Shown here: piece after piece, positions 1-13,800 of the stretch | How positions within the stretch are numbered: the first letter of the stretch is position 1 | Layout: each line of letters begins with the position of its first letter | From: Ashinkailepas kermadecensis | Lineage: Eukaryota; Arthropoda; Thecostraca; Neolepadidae | Direction of reading: 5' to 3' | NCBI GenBank assembly: GCA_034440615.1 | Contig: JAOTOM010003648.1 | Coordinates: 37,501 to 101,500, forward strand | Length of the DNA: 64,000 nt | Program-made: the position numbers and the translations under genes | The notes under the pieces: generated by a model | Database searches by the model: none | Seen by the model: the letters and a program-made list of their open reading frames with translations, nothing else | Told to the model about the DNA's origin: nothing

Positions 1-17
1 GTGACGGACATATGCTA

Positions 18-103
<86 letters not shown>
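18..103. repeat. (AT)n microsatellite
   Basis: Near-perfect TA dinucleotide run. Confidence 0.95.
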
Positions 104-106
<3 letters not shown>

Positions 107-111
107 AATAT

Positions 112-400
112 ACGCCAAATTTTGGCAAATGTGTGCTGTTAGGTGTTTTATCAGTTCGTACACTTGTTTTCCAAGGCGACGCTTATGAACGTGATTAAGA
201 CGATGTACCTTTGCATTTCCTCATTTCCTTTGCAAATGCTTACTTTTCAGTTAAAAGCGAAATAACACCAAAAAGGCCTTGGAGGTTTAATACAACATCG
301 GAAATAATGTCTTAAAAAGAAAATAAGGCATCATACCTAACCTAACCTAACCTAACGTCCCTTTTAAGAAAAAATTGAATAAAAGAAATAGCACGATTAT
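112..400 (+). repeat. Dispersed repeat, copy 1, with CCTAA run
   Basis: aggtgttttatcagttcgta, gcgaaataacaccaaaaagg and cctaacctaacctaaccta recur in inverse orientation at 39100-39360. An unclassified interspersed element, with four CCTAA units at about 337-356. Confidence 0.55.
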
Positions 401-1084
401 TTTTCTCAAAATTGTCCAACTAATCTAGCCTATTAGTTGGAATTAGTTATCTAGCCTACCTTCTTTGGAAGGAACATAAATATTTGTTTAAAACAACAAT
501 TTGCCCCCCAGAAATTAAAATTTCCAACTTAAGAAAGTCCTAACCTGACATAACCGAACGAAACCAAACCCCTTTGTTTGCTTTATGGAGGCAAAATGTT
601 GTTAAGGCTTTTCTCGTGAACATCTTGAAGCACAATAATACCGGAAGTCCATATTTACCGGTAGTTATCCTAACATTTTTCTCGTTCTGTATCGATCGGG
701 TTTATATGTACCTTAAATCGTCGGACAAAACTACATCATGCTCACTATCTAACAAACACTCGTACAGGTTCTCAGAAATGCACCTTTTGCCGACTGCAAA
801 TAAAAAGCAGGTCAGTATATCTCGATGATTGACACCTTCATATCGCTTAGCTAGATATCTGCATGTACAAGGTGCCCTGCATCGTTGCCACGTTTTCAAT
901 TTCACCGCAAAGCTCTTAGGAGGACAAACAAGTACTCCGACTTGATGGTTTGTATGTACCATGCGATTAAACAAACCGAATGCACCCTCCCACATTCTTT
1001 CTCGGCTTTAATTATAGAATACAATTAGTTCTGAATGCACTGCTCACCATCAAGCAACCTATATAACATCGAATGAGTTGATGA
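401..1084. other. No feature recognised
   Basis: AT-rich mixed sequence without supported exons. Confidence 0.3.
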
Positions 1085-1160
1085 TAGCCAGGGGCGGATC
1101 CAGGGGGTCCAACGTGGCCATGGCCCCCTTTGGTCGCGAAAGGGGGGCCAACATACCTTT
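1085..1160. mobile_element. Fragment with hAT-type end
   Basis: CAGGGGCGGATCCAGGGGG at about 1090 resembles common hAT-type terminal repeats. Similar text closes the element at 33530-34163. No matching second end found here. Confidence 0.35.
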
Positions 1161-1772
1161 GGCCCCACTTTGTATTTGTCTGATTTGATAAATAGGCCAA
1201 TTTCTAGGAATATTGGACCTCAGACCATCTCAGATGGGAAACAATTTGCACTTTTGCTAAAAGCTTGTGGAAGTAGTTGCATTTATTCGCTCGAACAACA
1301 ATAGAGGGAGCAAGGGGTGATGTGATCCAAGGCTACTAAAAGAAAGAAGTTGGGTGATCATGATGCAGACAGTAGCGTGACTTTAACGATCTCGCTTTTT
1401 TCCCTCGTAACTGTTTATTTTCGTTTTGTCCCGTATGTTTATTTCTCGTAGCTCGTGCATATGATGTCGTAGGGCGTAAGTTTTGTCAGAATTATGAGAT
1501 TCATGTTCGATTGAATATAGAGTATTGATCGTAGTTTTGGTTGTCAGGCGATTTCGTCAGCACAATGTGTTGCCATATGCCATGGCTCGTAAATCGTGCC
1601 TAATGCATATGATCTCCTACGGCGTAAGTTTCTTCGTAACTACGAGCTTAATGTTTGATTGAAAAGGGAGTATGGGTACCTATAGGTTTGCTTCCCAGGA
1701 GACTACGGTTCGGTGTACGTGCTATCGATCTGTAGTGTTTTTCAGCCATTTCCTAGTTGTCGTCTCTTGGCG

Positions 1773-1981
1773 CAGGGATCTCCAACTTTTGGGCGGAGGG
1801 CCACAAAACCGAAGTCGTGAGGGGCCGAGGGCCGCACCCACAAAAATGACGCTAAATACCGCGCTAAATACCGCTAAAAGGCCGCGGGCCGCAGTGTAAT
1901 GTAAACTAAATATGGCACCGGGGGCCGCACAAATCTGCTCGGGGCCGCATGCGGCCCGCGGGCCGCGGTTGGGGACCCCTG
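1773..1981. mobile_element. hAT-like short non-autonomous element
   Basis: Terminal inverted repeats: left CAGGGATCTCCAAC, right GTTGGGGACCCCTG (12 of 14 match when inverted). Flanks tcttggcg (1765-1772) and ctttggcg (1982-1989) look like an 8-bp target-site duplication with two differences, as hAT elements make. The interior is GC-rich with repeated ggccgcgggccgc. No transposase. Confidence 0.7.
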
Positions 1982-1989
1982 CTTTGGCG

Positions 1990-2900
1990 GATATAAGAGT
2001 GAAATATTTATTTTGAATTGAGTTCTGTGAAGCATGTCGGTATTTAAGCAGAGTAAATTATTTTGTGACGTTGCAGATCACTCCCGGTCTGTGCGGCCAC
2101 GTTGTCTGCCAGGTCATTACAGGTAATTAGGTCGTTTGTTTTTAGTGAAAGTGCCTCCTTGTCGCCCATTCGCAACCGCCCCTTCCCGGTCCCCGGACTC
2201 GTCATCGTGGCCCCTCTTTTTGTGGCTGGCGCCCTGATGATAGCCCCTCATCTACTCTTGTTGCTTTACTTCTATCAGAAGCTGTGTTCAACTTTGAAAA
2301 GTCTAGCCTTCATAACGAGTAAAAATTATGCTAGTGTTGTAACATCAATCACAAAAATAGGCACACACCTCCAAGCAAAGCAAAATCGGCCTAAACCGCC
2401 ATGACGTGCCCTTTGCAAAAACACTTGTCTTCTTTTAACCTGACGTAAAGCATCCTTTACCACACAGAGAGTGACACAGATAACTAGCTCTATTGAAACA
2501 GACCGTAACAGCACTTCCAGATTCAGCGGATAGATGGCGCGCCTACAGCCCTGCCTCCGCAGCCGATCAGCTCCGCCGTCGGCGGACTCGGGTCACCGGG
2601 TCACGCGGCGGCAGCTGACGGCCACCGGTCTGCAGTCTGCGCCATCGCCTCAGCTGTACCCCGGTCGCCGGCCCGGCAGAGGCGCAGCCAAGGACATTAC
2701 GCAACGCGTCAGGACTTATAAATTGACTTTTAGAACATAATATTTTCATCCATTCCACTCACGGCACGAAATGGCCTGAGCAGGCCGAAGTGCCCAACCC
2801 AACAAAACGCAAACATGTCAATTTTCGACTTACAAATGTTCATGAGAACTGCGGCTCAATGCATTTTGGACCTAAGTTATCAAATTAACCGAAGCATTAT
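1990..2900. other. No gene recognised
   Basis: A GC-rich, CpG-rich patch at 2530-2700 has short open frames on both strands but no splice or start context. Confidence 0.3.
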
Positions 2901-3440
2901 CTATGCTATCCATACCAGCACTTCCTGCTGGCCTTTACCGACCTTACAATATATATAGTCGAACGGAATGAGCACACAATAGATCTTCTCAGCCTTTTGT
3001 AGAGCTGACAGTTCGCTTACAATTTCTTTTTTCTCATGATGAATCAGGTTCTCGTTGACGTAAAGCTTCTGGTTTCCCTTGCGTTCTCTCAGCCGTGTTC
3101 TGTTCTCACACAAGAACTGACGGTGGGACATGGTCCCGGTTTTCACGAGCTTGCAGAGAGCGTACGTTTCGCCATCCGCTGGCCCGTTCGAGTTTCTTTC
3201 AATCCGCCGGCTTTTGCCGGTGTAGTTTCTTCAATCCTGCTCAGCATGTCTTTAACAGATCGCAGCACAGCTCTCTGTGGTCTGACTGGGGTCTCATCAA
3301 ACGCCTACTCGGAATATTCACTAATGTCCATGTCGCGCGACATCCTCACGCTTTTCAGACGCACGTCACACACGTCTGCACTTTACAAGACAACGTTCAT
3401 ATTTATCAGCCAATTACTCACAAGGCACATTAGGCCGACT
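2901..3440 (-). pseudogene. Possible decayed retroelement ORF1-like fragment
   Basis: Minus-strand text from about 3330 to 2901 is protein-like in two adjacent frames: first MSRDMDISEYSE then AFDETPVRPQRAVLRSVKDM, later LVKTGTMSHRQFLCENRTRL and KLYVNENLIHHEKKEIVSEL. This resembles the charged, coiled ORF1-type or linker proteins of non-LTR elements in composition, with at least one stop and one frameshift. I cannot name a family. The plus-strand 135-codon frame over 3036-3443 is taken as the shadow. Confidence 0.3.
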
Positions 3441-3444
3441 TGAC

Positions 3445-4637
3445 CTCGGTTGAAGTGGCCGCCTCCATCACCGCCAAAATAAATCATCGATAACCTTGCT
3501 GTAATATAGGGGAGTCGAGCCACGGTACCTTGGTCCTTATTTCCACCTATTATAATCTCCTTGCAAGCCCTCACAGCATCTACGCTTATGTTGTCAATGG
3601 ATCTAGCCCGACCTACCAGGCAGATGCTAAAATACAGCTTTTTTAAGTTTCAATGCATTACGGACAGGGACCATGAGTATTAACGTACCACAACTGTGGA
3701 TAAGATACATGCTGGCTAATTAAAAAGTACCTTAGCGTCCCTTAGCGATGCCTCTTGGAGCCAAAAGTACATACAGGGCCGTGGTCACCTCTGGATTGCC
3801 CCTGCTTTCATTCACGACGATGTCCTGTGGAACCAGTAAATTTAACCAGGAGGCATTTGGCCAATGTCATAAACGTCGTATGTATTTCAAAATGCAACGC
3901 ATGCACCGTAGCCATCGGTAATGCAACAATATGGACACAAAAATATAACGAAGAAGCCTGGTGAAGGAAATATGGAATGGCACTCACTGTAATCAGATTA
4001 GGCAGACTGCAATCGAAGTTACCTTTTAACAAGTAATGCAATGACTACGAGTGGAAAACACAGCGTGACACATGGTACAGAGCACCGGGTGGGATATGAG
4101 CACAACTCAATTGTCCAGGTCCCCGACACCTCGACATTTATTAAACTGGCTTAGGAAGCCAACACCAACCCAGCACCAACGTATCATATAGCACAGATCA
4201 AACTGTGGCATGGCAACTAGATCATCCAGGCTTTCGAACTGGGCGGAGGGGGAAGGGGCAAGTGCGAACAAAGTGTCATCACATACAAGATATTTAATTG
4301 TAAGGCACCAAGTCTAGTGTAGAAATTAGATGAAATATATCCGTAGGCATATTTCCACCTAAAAATAAATGTCAGCACAGTGGATTCATGACTATTTAAG
4401 TCCAGGTCTGTTCAGTTTGGGGTGACAGCCCCGTAAAGGACATGACCCCATTCACTGAACATGTCCTTTAGTAGCGAAGATAATCGGAACATAGTTTGAA
4501 GAAAAATACAATTTGCTTCCTAATGGACTTCCTAACCATAAAAGGTGCTTAAATTCAAAGGTTCTATTATTTCATTAAATTACCGACGCTTCGGATTGTA
4601 TGCATGATCAAATGGTGATATACGGTGATCATGTCTA
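3445..4637. other. No feature recognised
   Basis: Mixed sequence; no supported exon. Confidence 0.3.
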
Positions 4638-4652
4638 AAACTCGAAGCGTCG
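4638..4652. repeat. Target-site duplication of the SINE, left copy
   Basis: AAACTCGAAGCGTCG, identical to 4841-4855. Confidence 0.85.
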
Positions 4653-4840
4653 TTTTTTGTTTGTTGTTTATTGGGTGGTTCACGACGCACTTTATGCACA
4701 ATCGCGGCTAATGGCTCCGTCCATACTGCTTAGCCTGTGGGACGCGGGATTAGGAAATGTCCTGAGCGGTGCGAGTGTTGAACCCGGGACCTTGATATCC
4801 AGAGCTCAATACCTTATCCACTCGGCCATCCCCGCCGCTG
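4653..4840 (-). mobile_element. tRNA-derived SINE with 15-bp target-site duplication
   Basis: On the minus strand the element begins CAGCGGCGGGGATGGCCG. It carries an RNA polymerase III A box TGGCCGAGTGGA (4828-4817) and B box GGGTTCAACAC (4785-4775), and ends in an A-rich tail AATAAACAACAAACAAAAAA (4672-4653). The flanks are a perfect direct repeat AAACTCGAAGCGTCG at 4638-4652 and 4841-4855. The head resembles a Leu/Ser-type tRNA. The intact duplication shows target-primed insertion and suggests a fairly recent event. Confidence 0.85.
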
Positions 4841-4855
4841 AAACTCGAAGCGTCG
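4841..4855. repeat. Target-site duplication of the SINE, right copy
   Basis: AAACTCGAAGCGTCG, identical to 4638-4652. Confidence 0.85.
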
Positions 4856-5229
4856 GTAAGTTAGTGACACAATATAACCTTTGACTGTAAAGTGTCAAAC
4901 AAGCAATATTGGCGGCGAAAATAGCAGTAGTGCCTCGCGGGGTGAGAGTAAGTTCCCGGCCCCGCTCTCCCAAAATATGCACAACACGCCTGCTAATCGG
5001 TAGGAGCGTAGCTTATAAAAGCCTATGAAGCCTGAACTGACCTATCCTAAACTTTAATACAATGATTCAAATCCCTTCACTTGGACACGGATCATGGCGT
5101 GTGTTAGTAAACGCACACTAATAGGTGTTACGTGCTGAATGACACTGGTGACATGTGGTGATAGACGCACACTGATAGGTGTTACGCCATAAGTTCAATA
5201 GCGACACAACATTGCAGGGGTCCTGAGCC

Positions 5230-5600
5230 TTGAGTGGGTCCTCAGACGGCGCGCTTCTTTTCGTCCCGTGTAGCGATTTTTGGAGCCTCGATGCAATTTT
5301 CGGAGCCCGGCTTGATATATTGAGGACTCTTTTGGTTTGTATTGGTTCATGCTCAATTATTCCTGGCTCCTGTCAATTTTTGAGACAGCGGTGCAACTTT
5401 TTCCGGACCCTGCGCGATTTTTTTTCGGGGGCCCAGCGCGGTTTTTGAGCCCTGGTAAATTGTCGGAGGTCCCGGCGCAATTTGTGGTGGCCCAGCACAG
5501 CTTTTTCGAGGCCCTATTGCGGTCGTTGTGTTCCGGTGCAACTTTGTTTCGAGACTCAGCGTGTTTTTACCGGGTCACAGCGCGATTTTTGGAGGGATAT
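5230..5600. repeat. Decayed 21-bp repeat array, copy A
   Basis: Irregular units of the form gcccggcgcgatttttggg about 21 bp apart. The minus strand reads heptads such as GPRKSCA, GPPQIAP, GPPTIYQ. Same unit type as 35040-35900. Confidence 0.7.
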
Positions 5601-6056
5601 ATATTTTTGGGCAAACCCTAGATACCAGCCAGGACAAGAATGGTTGTTTATTCAACCTAACCACAAGACACCGTTCCAGTTTCCGGAAGACCCAGTCCTA
5701 CATCCTTTGCCTCATTGACGCACCTTTTTTTAAAATACATTTTCCATGCGTTTCAAAAGACAAGACATCGCTATTAAGACTGCAGTGGGAACAGAGGAAC
5801 GTAAGTTTGCACAAACACAAGCTCAAACTCATCAGCTGAGTACGGTAGATGCTATGCCAAAATACCCCTCCCATAAAAAATTAACCGGCTTCGACCGCTT
5901 TATTTTCAGACATCAGTTATCTCATGACAAAAAAAAATGCCTCCCGTGAAACAAGCATGTACTGAAATGATGGTGATGGGGCACTGCCCTCACAAATTTC
6001 AAGTTAGAAGGGCAGTTTCCCCCACTGCCCCCACAGTATCTACACTCATGTACATA

Positions 6057-6059
<3 letters not shown>

Positions 6060-6106
<47 letters not shown>

Positions 6107-6107
6107 C

Positions 6108-6138
<31 letters not shown>

Positions 6139-6144
6139 TATATG

Positions 6145-6207
<63 letters not shown>
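6060..6207. repeat. (CA)n then (TA)n microsatellite
   Basis: CA run 6060-6104 followed by TA run 6108-6207 with TGTA and TGGG interruptions. Confidence 0.95.
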
Positions 6208-6211
<4 letters not shown>

Positions 6212-6299
6212 CATCTATCTACCTTTATCCAAGTCCGGCAGATTTACCATTCATAATCTTCTGTTCCGTATTCTTTGTTTTGTCTCTTAGCTGATCGGG

Positions 6300-7235
6300 T
6301 AGTTTGTCTTGTTTTTCTGAGTACAAATAAAAATGGCACCAAATGTGAAACGTTTATGAAATGATGGACTATACGAATTTATGTTGCATTTTCAATAGAT
6401 GTTCGTTACATTTTAAGCGTTTCGTCGAGCCTAGGACATAATCAAGAATGGCATAGCATGCTAGAGGTGCAATAGCGCATCATTATAATACGCATCGTAC
6501 ATCGTTGAATTGCATTACGAAGACAAAAGTGTTTGGTCCCGGATTGGGGTCCACATACGAACTAAGCATACATCTTTGGTAAGATCACACTTCGCAGCGA
6601 TACCATTGTATACCCGAAGCCTTCGCGATACACCTGCATAGAGAATGATGATGTTTCTATCGTTAATATGGCGGTTGATGACTGGAATGGAGCAAAGCAA
6701 GTGAAAGTGCACGTGGTAACGCTGGAGTTGGTTTATAACAGATAATTCAGTCCATGCACAAAACTTCGGCTGTTACAACGATAGCAGCGCCACCTTTTCT
6801 GTAGTGGGAGGTGGTGGATCCTTGGTGCTGCACTTTCCCACCAGATGTCAGTGTGAAAGTACTTCTGTCGCATGTAAACTGCGGGAGAAATAATTGTCTA
6901 CTGTGATCAATAGTTCGGCACATAGATGGAGACTTTCCAAAACGATTCGTGTTCCCAAGCCAAATTCTGAGCCTGTTCTTTGCATGCATCACCATAACAT
7001 AAGGCCTACTGTAATTATACATTAGCGGTGCTGCCTTGGCAACAACAAAAGTACAGAGGGTCGGATCTAGACGGAGTTTTTCGCGGACGACCAGTGACCT
7101 ACGCTCCCAATCGGGCTGGCGTTTAGTGCGGCAGCTACTTAATTATCGAGTTCAGGCCTTCTTTTTTGCTAGAGCGCACGTGCAAGACACCTCACGGCGT
7201 CCCTCAATGCATATGATTTATAATTCAGTGCCAGA
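6300..7235. other. No feature recognised
   Basis: Short open frames only. Confidence 0.3.
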
Positions 7236-7790
7236 CAGCGAAACAAGCCACGTCGAATGACTCCCATTTTATGCAACTTGAAGGCATAGTGACCAAACGC
7301 GAAGCCATCGAAGAAGTCGAACAAGCCTTTGGCCTTGAGGTTTGACCTTGGCATGTCCCGGTGTGAAATGTTACTTCAGGATTGATCACGGGTTATTGCT
7401 TGATTAGAGATTTTGGTAGGTTTGGTCGGAAAAAAGTGAGGTGACCGAATAAATCAGTTTGACCTTGTAAAATAATTCGATTGCTCAACTTTCGGATACC
7501 GCACAACAAGCCACGTTGAATGACGCCCATTCTATGGAGATTGATGCGATTGCGACCTGACCTCGCGTTCGGTCTATATCGCTTCAATATTTATATATCT
7601 AATAAATGAAGCTGGTCCTTGACCTTGAGGTTTCACCTTGACATTCCCCGGTTTGAAATGTTGCACGAAGGTTTACCACTGGCTGTCGCTTAATACCAGC
7701 TTTGGGCAAGTTTGGGTGAAAACGAAAAAATGCGAGGCGACCGAAGAAACAGGTCTGCGTTAGACTTTCACCGTTAAAGTAGTCATGTGA
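7236..7790. repeat. Diverged tandem duplication, period about 263-290 bp
   Basis: acaagccacgtcgaatgact (7243) matches acaagccacgttgaatgacg (7506), and ccggtgtgaaatgtta (7357) matches ccggtttgaaatgttg (7648), with intervening ttgaccttgaggtt-type text in both. Probably a decayed transposon; TGACCTTG motifs also occur in the TTAA elements. Confidence 0.6.
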
Positions 7791-8026
7791 AACCTGTGTA
7801 GTTGCTTCCAGCGTGTTCAGTATAGGCATAAACATTTGTGCTAATTGATTCGAGCGAACACAAGCCTGTCGCTAATTGCGAATACGGATACGAATAAGTC
7901 TTTGGCGAACTTGTCGTTAAATACGAATATGAGTACGACGTTAACTTGACGTACGTGCATAAAGCTGCCCAAGACGCCCCACCATGGCCTTGATGGTACC
8001 CAAGGACGCCCAGAGTCACGTTTGTT

Positions 8027-8028
<2 letters not shown>

Positions 8029-8090
<62 letters not shown>
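8029..8090. repeat. (AT)n microsatellite
   Basis: Perfect AT run. Confidence 0.95.
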
Positions 8091-8094
<4 letters not shown>

Positions 8095-8099
8095 TTATG

Positions 8100-9362
<1,263 letters not shown>

Positions 9363-10803
9363 CATATGTATACGTCTGCATTTATTTATTTTCTTACGTG
9401 ACTGGCCTCAGTGAGATCAGTATTTGCACTTTGAACGACCTAAGGAACGTTGAACAGGTAAGCGTTAAATGCTCACTAAGAACATGGGTATCTCGAAATA
9501 TCATACAAATGTGAATAATTTTACGTCTGTGTCACTCTCATAAAGCATATGACGTGATCACATTTTGTTATATAGGAGAAGACCACTGACCGTCTCCCGT
9601 AACGGAGCAGTCAATAACCACCTTCACATTCAATGAAATATATTTCCACGCTGTATTTTGTATCAGGATCAAAGGGTTAATTTCAATCTTATTAGACAGC
9701 CTCACTTGATGGCCTGACCTGGTTAGCTCCTTCTGAACATTTTAATGTAGATTGACATGGGCGTAATTGTCTATCTTTGTGCGGATGGCTTGATCCTAAT
9801 AGCCCGCAGGAAGCCACAACATCTGTGCAAAGCAATCATTTGAACGATCATTAACCACGAAACCTAGCGATGAATTGCAATTTATGAATTGTATTACATT
9901 GATTTGTCCCTGTTGAAGTGGGGGAGGGGAGATAATTTCCGTTCTTCTTCCATTGCACACAATTTATGTCGATCCAGCTTCTCACTGTGCTGCAAGTGAG
10001 AACGGAAACCTTGTCGCGGAGAGGTGTCCGATGCGGAGTCAGTGGATTGATATGCTACATCGCACACAGGCCGGCTGTTAATATGAGCAGACCAAGAGCT
10101 GATCAGTGTCACTGTCATCTCTTCGTCAGCTCTCTTCAGCTCATCATCCCCCGATCGGCATCAATGCTACTTCTCTGATGAAGTTCTTAAGCTTATTATG
10201 TACAGGATCCATGTCCGCCCGGGAACTGGCGGCGCTCTCTAGAAGTGCTAGAGCGATGAACGACGGGAAGAACTGCATTTTTAGGTATTCCAGCAAACGT
10301 TGTGTACTGTTCGCTTTTAATTTTACTGGATAACTTAAATAAGTTTAGTATCTTGTGCTTATTCGCAACAGTGATCGTTTATACCGCCAACAGATTATAC
10401 ATGTCTGTTCATTCCCGTTTTTTTTTAACTTTGTGATTTTAAACGTTCAGGCGTGCTTGCCCTCGGCATGCATGAAGTGTATACCTCACATTTTGTACAG
10501 AAAACGTGATGCTTGACTATTTAGCCTGTCTTCCAGATCCAAACATTTTTTGGAAACATCGCAATGGATGTGCCAAACGCTCTTCAACGTTTCACTGCCA
10601 AACTAACCCTCTATATGTGGTTTAGATGCCAGTTCGAAAATAAACGTTAATTTTGACGACATTTCCAAGAGAACTCAGTTTATTCGTGTTTGGGGATGGC
10701 GTCGAACGCTCATGCCTACTTTTGAAGAACCCTGCTCTACGCCCTTGCTGCCGCGTACGTGGACCGCCGCCACCAACATCATAACATAAACAATAAATCG
10801 AGC
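9363..10803. other. Downstream of gene B; no gene recognised
   Basis: Mixed sequence beyond the gene B polyadenylation signal. Confidence 0.3.
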
Positions 10804-10809
10804 CTTTAT
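10804..10809 (-). terminator. Polyadenylation signal of gene B
   Basis: AATAAA on the minus strand (tttatt on plus) 28 bp after the TGA stop of exon 3. Confidence 0.5.
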
Positions 10810-10836
10810 TCACGCTCACAAAGACACACAACTGTC

Positions 10837-13800
10837 TCATTTGGTCCAGGAGTTCACCGCCTGGAACAGCTTCCTCTTGCGAATGCAGCGGCAGTTGGCG
10901 TTCTGGATGGTTGCCACGCCGGTCCTGTCAATGTCGATCATGCAGCCGAAGCAGCTGAAACGGAACGGGCGTCAGTGTGCCGCAGAGCCGACGCCACACG
11001 TCGAATGATAGCGGCCCAGTCGGTGTCTGACGCTGGCAGCATCTAGCAGACCGCCACTGATGTCAGCTCAGCGAACACGACAATGTCAGGCGGCTGGCAA
11101 CAACACGACACGAAACTGACGCCGAGGGCAACCATAGTAATGGCGGCGCAGAACAGAGCAATGCAAACTGAGCGGGCCATCGGTAACAATATGTATCGCA
11201 TGTGATGTCGGTACGGAGCAGAACAGCACGGGCCGTCGGTGACAATATGTATCACATGCGATGTCGGTACGGAGCAGAACAGCACGGGCCGTCGGTGACA
11301 ATATGTATCGCATGTGATGTCGGTACGGAGCAGAACAGCACGGGCCGTCGGTGACAATATGTATCGCATGTGATGTCGGTACGGAGCAGAACAGCACGGG
11401 CCGTCGGTGACAATATGTATCGCATGTCATGTCGGTACGGAGCAGAACAGCACGGGCCGTCGGTGACAATATGTATCGCATGTGATGTCGGTACGGAGCA
11501 GAATAGCACGGGCCGTCGGTGACAATATGTATCGCATGTGATGTCGGTACGGAGCAGAACAGCACGGGCCGTCGGTGACAATATGTATCGCATGTGATGT
11601 CGGTACGGAGTAGAACAGCACGAGCCGTCGGTGACAATATGTATCGCATGTGATATCGGTACGGAGCAGAACAGCACAGGCCGTCGGTGACAATATGCAT
11701 CGCATGTGATGTCGGTACGGAGCAGAACAGCACGGGCCGTCGGTGACAATATGTATCGCATGTGATGTCGGTACGGAGCAGAACAGCACGGGCCGTCGGT
11801 GACAATATGTATCGCATGTGATGTCGGTACGGAGCAGAACAGCACGGGCCGTCGGTGACAATATGTATCGCATGTGATGTCGGTACGGAGCAGGACAGCA
11901 GGAGTGGAGCGGGACACCGATTCTGGCACGGAACAGGATCGTCATTGGCGCGAGATTGGTAGCTCGACGATGGTACTGCGTTCCGCGGTCGCAAACTGAG
12001 GAGTCTGCACGTTTGGGGATAGTCACGTGTGCTGAATTAAGAGACGAGACCTGCATTGATGGTAGTACTGAGATCTGAGACGACTCAAACCTCTGTCTGC
12101 ACATGCTGGTCTGTCAGTACCGATGTTCTCGGTTTGTGGTAACAGGGCCTTTAGCGTTAAAGGCGCCTGAACTGCTCGTGATTACCTAGCTGGCAACAGG
12201 TCCTGTCAGATGGATAATGAACATGAAAGTCGGCGTAAATATTCTTCCATTCGTTCTAATCAATTTAGTGAAGGAAATGTTTCCATCAGCCGAACGCAGT
12301 AAACGCTTTGTTACACGGTACCGTGGCCTGTCGCTGTCTAATGGCTGGAGGTGAATGCTCTCAGTCGATACGCGGCATGGAGGTGCCTGGTATTTGGTGC
12401 ACGGCATTCAGAATGAGTTGCATTAGGGTGCTAATAGTTTCGTCATTGTGGCTCTACATCCCTGAAACATAATTATCGAGTAAGACTGGTGGGATGGTAA
12501 CTTACTAAACTTCGACCTGATTAGTTATCCACTCGGGTTTGCCCTTGTTGAGGTTGTTGAACTCGCCCTCCTGTGTCCACTCGGCGGCTGGACCTTGGCT
12601 CCAGGTGTGGCTGTCGTCTGCCGGGGTCAGGTCACAGGTCATGGTTCAGATACCATGCGGCTCTCGTGACACAATTCTAACTTTAGCTGGCATCTGTCCG
12701 GCCCAGATCACAGGACGGATGCAGTATAGCTTTGATGACAGTTCTAACACTGAGACGATGACCTTTTGCTTGGGCTGAGTAATGTCACTGATGCAATAGG
12801 AGCTCTGGCAATGGATGCAGTTGTCATCAGCTGATACTGGGTCATCAAACATGGGTCAGCTGGGAACAGCAGATTCAGGAGGTAATGCAGCTCGCCTCCT
12901 CTTTGGTATGCGGCTGTACAATGCATATTTTGCCATCATGAACATGATAGCCGGCATGAATCTTTTTCCATTCGTTCCTATAAATTTATTAAAGGAAATG
13001 TTTCCATCAGCCAAACGCAGTAAGCACTTCGCACTTTTTCTACCAATCGATTTGCAAATCAATTAAATCAGCAATATACATTATTTAGTACGACTTTCAC
13101 AGTCAGTTACAAAAAAAGTCGCCTGAATGGTGCAAAATATCTGTTATGAAAGCATGATATATGAGACGCATTTCCCACACATGGGCAGCACAAAATGAGC
13201 ATTTCTCCATAAATGATGCCTCAAGCTGATCGTCACACGGTCGCACGCTAGGAACTTGATCGCTGTTTATTTAAGAGCTTGATCAGTGCTCCCTTCCTGG
13301 CCGAAGAATACGTGGACTGCTGAGTTCTGCCCCTCCATCAACCCTAGTGCCCCCCCCCCCGTCCTGACGAACCAATCAGCGACTTACTGTTCACTTCCGG
13401 TCGGCACGTTTCTATCGCCGAGATCACCTGAAACACGGCAATACATCAGTCTGACGATGCCCAGGCCTCGTGCTCATCACTGACGGTGCGCCCTGCTCCA
13501 TCCCGATATTACGGGGGAGGGGAGGGGCGAATGGGGATGTGCTTTCAGCAGCAAGCCAACATCCGCACGTCCATCTCGACACTGGTGTGATGGATATGAC
13601 GGAGACTGGTCTCTCGCCCGTGACAGATCAGCTTCCGCTCCTGCAGTATCGACGCGAGTGTCACTGAAAAGGCGGCCTGGTCTCCGCACGCGGCAGGTCG
13701 GAGTTCACGCCGCCACTTCGACTCCCACGCCATCAAACGTGAGTTCCAGCTTCCACTGCTGTTTCGCGTTCGATCCGGAAAAAGTTATCGTTCGCGGTCC

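Noticed and set aside
337..356. Telomere (CCTAA run)
   Set aside because: Only four units, inside an interspersed repeat that has a second copy at 39 kb; interstitial.
11043..12104. Minus-strand ORFs of up to 302 codons with repeated HIVTDGP-like text
   Set aside because: They read through the 56-bp minisatellite in intron 2 of gene B in shifting frames.
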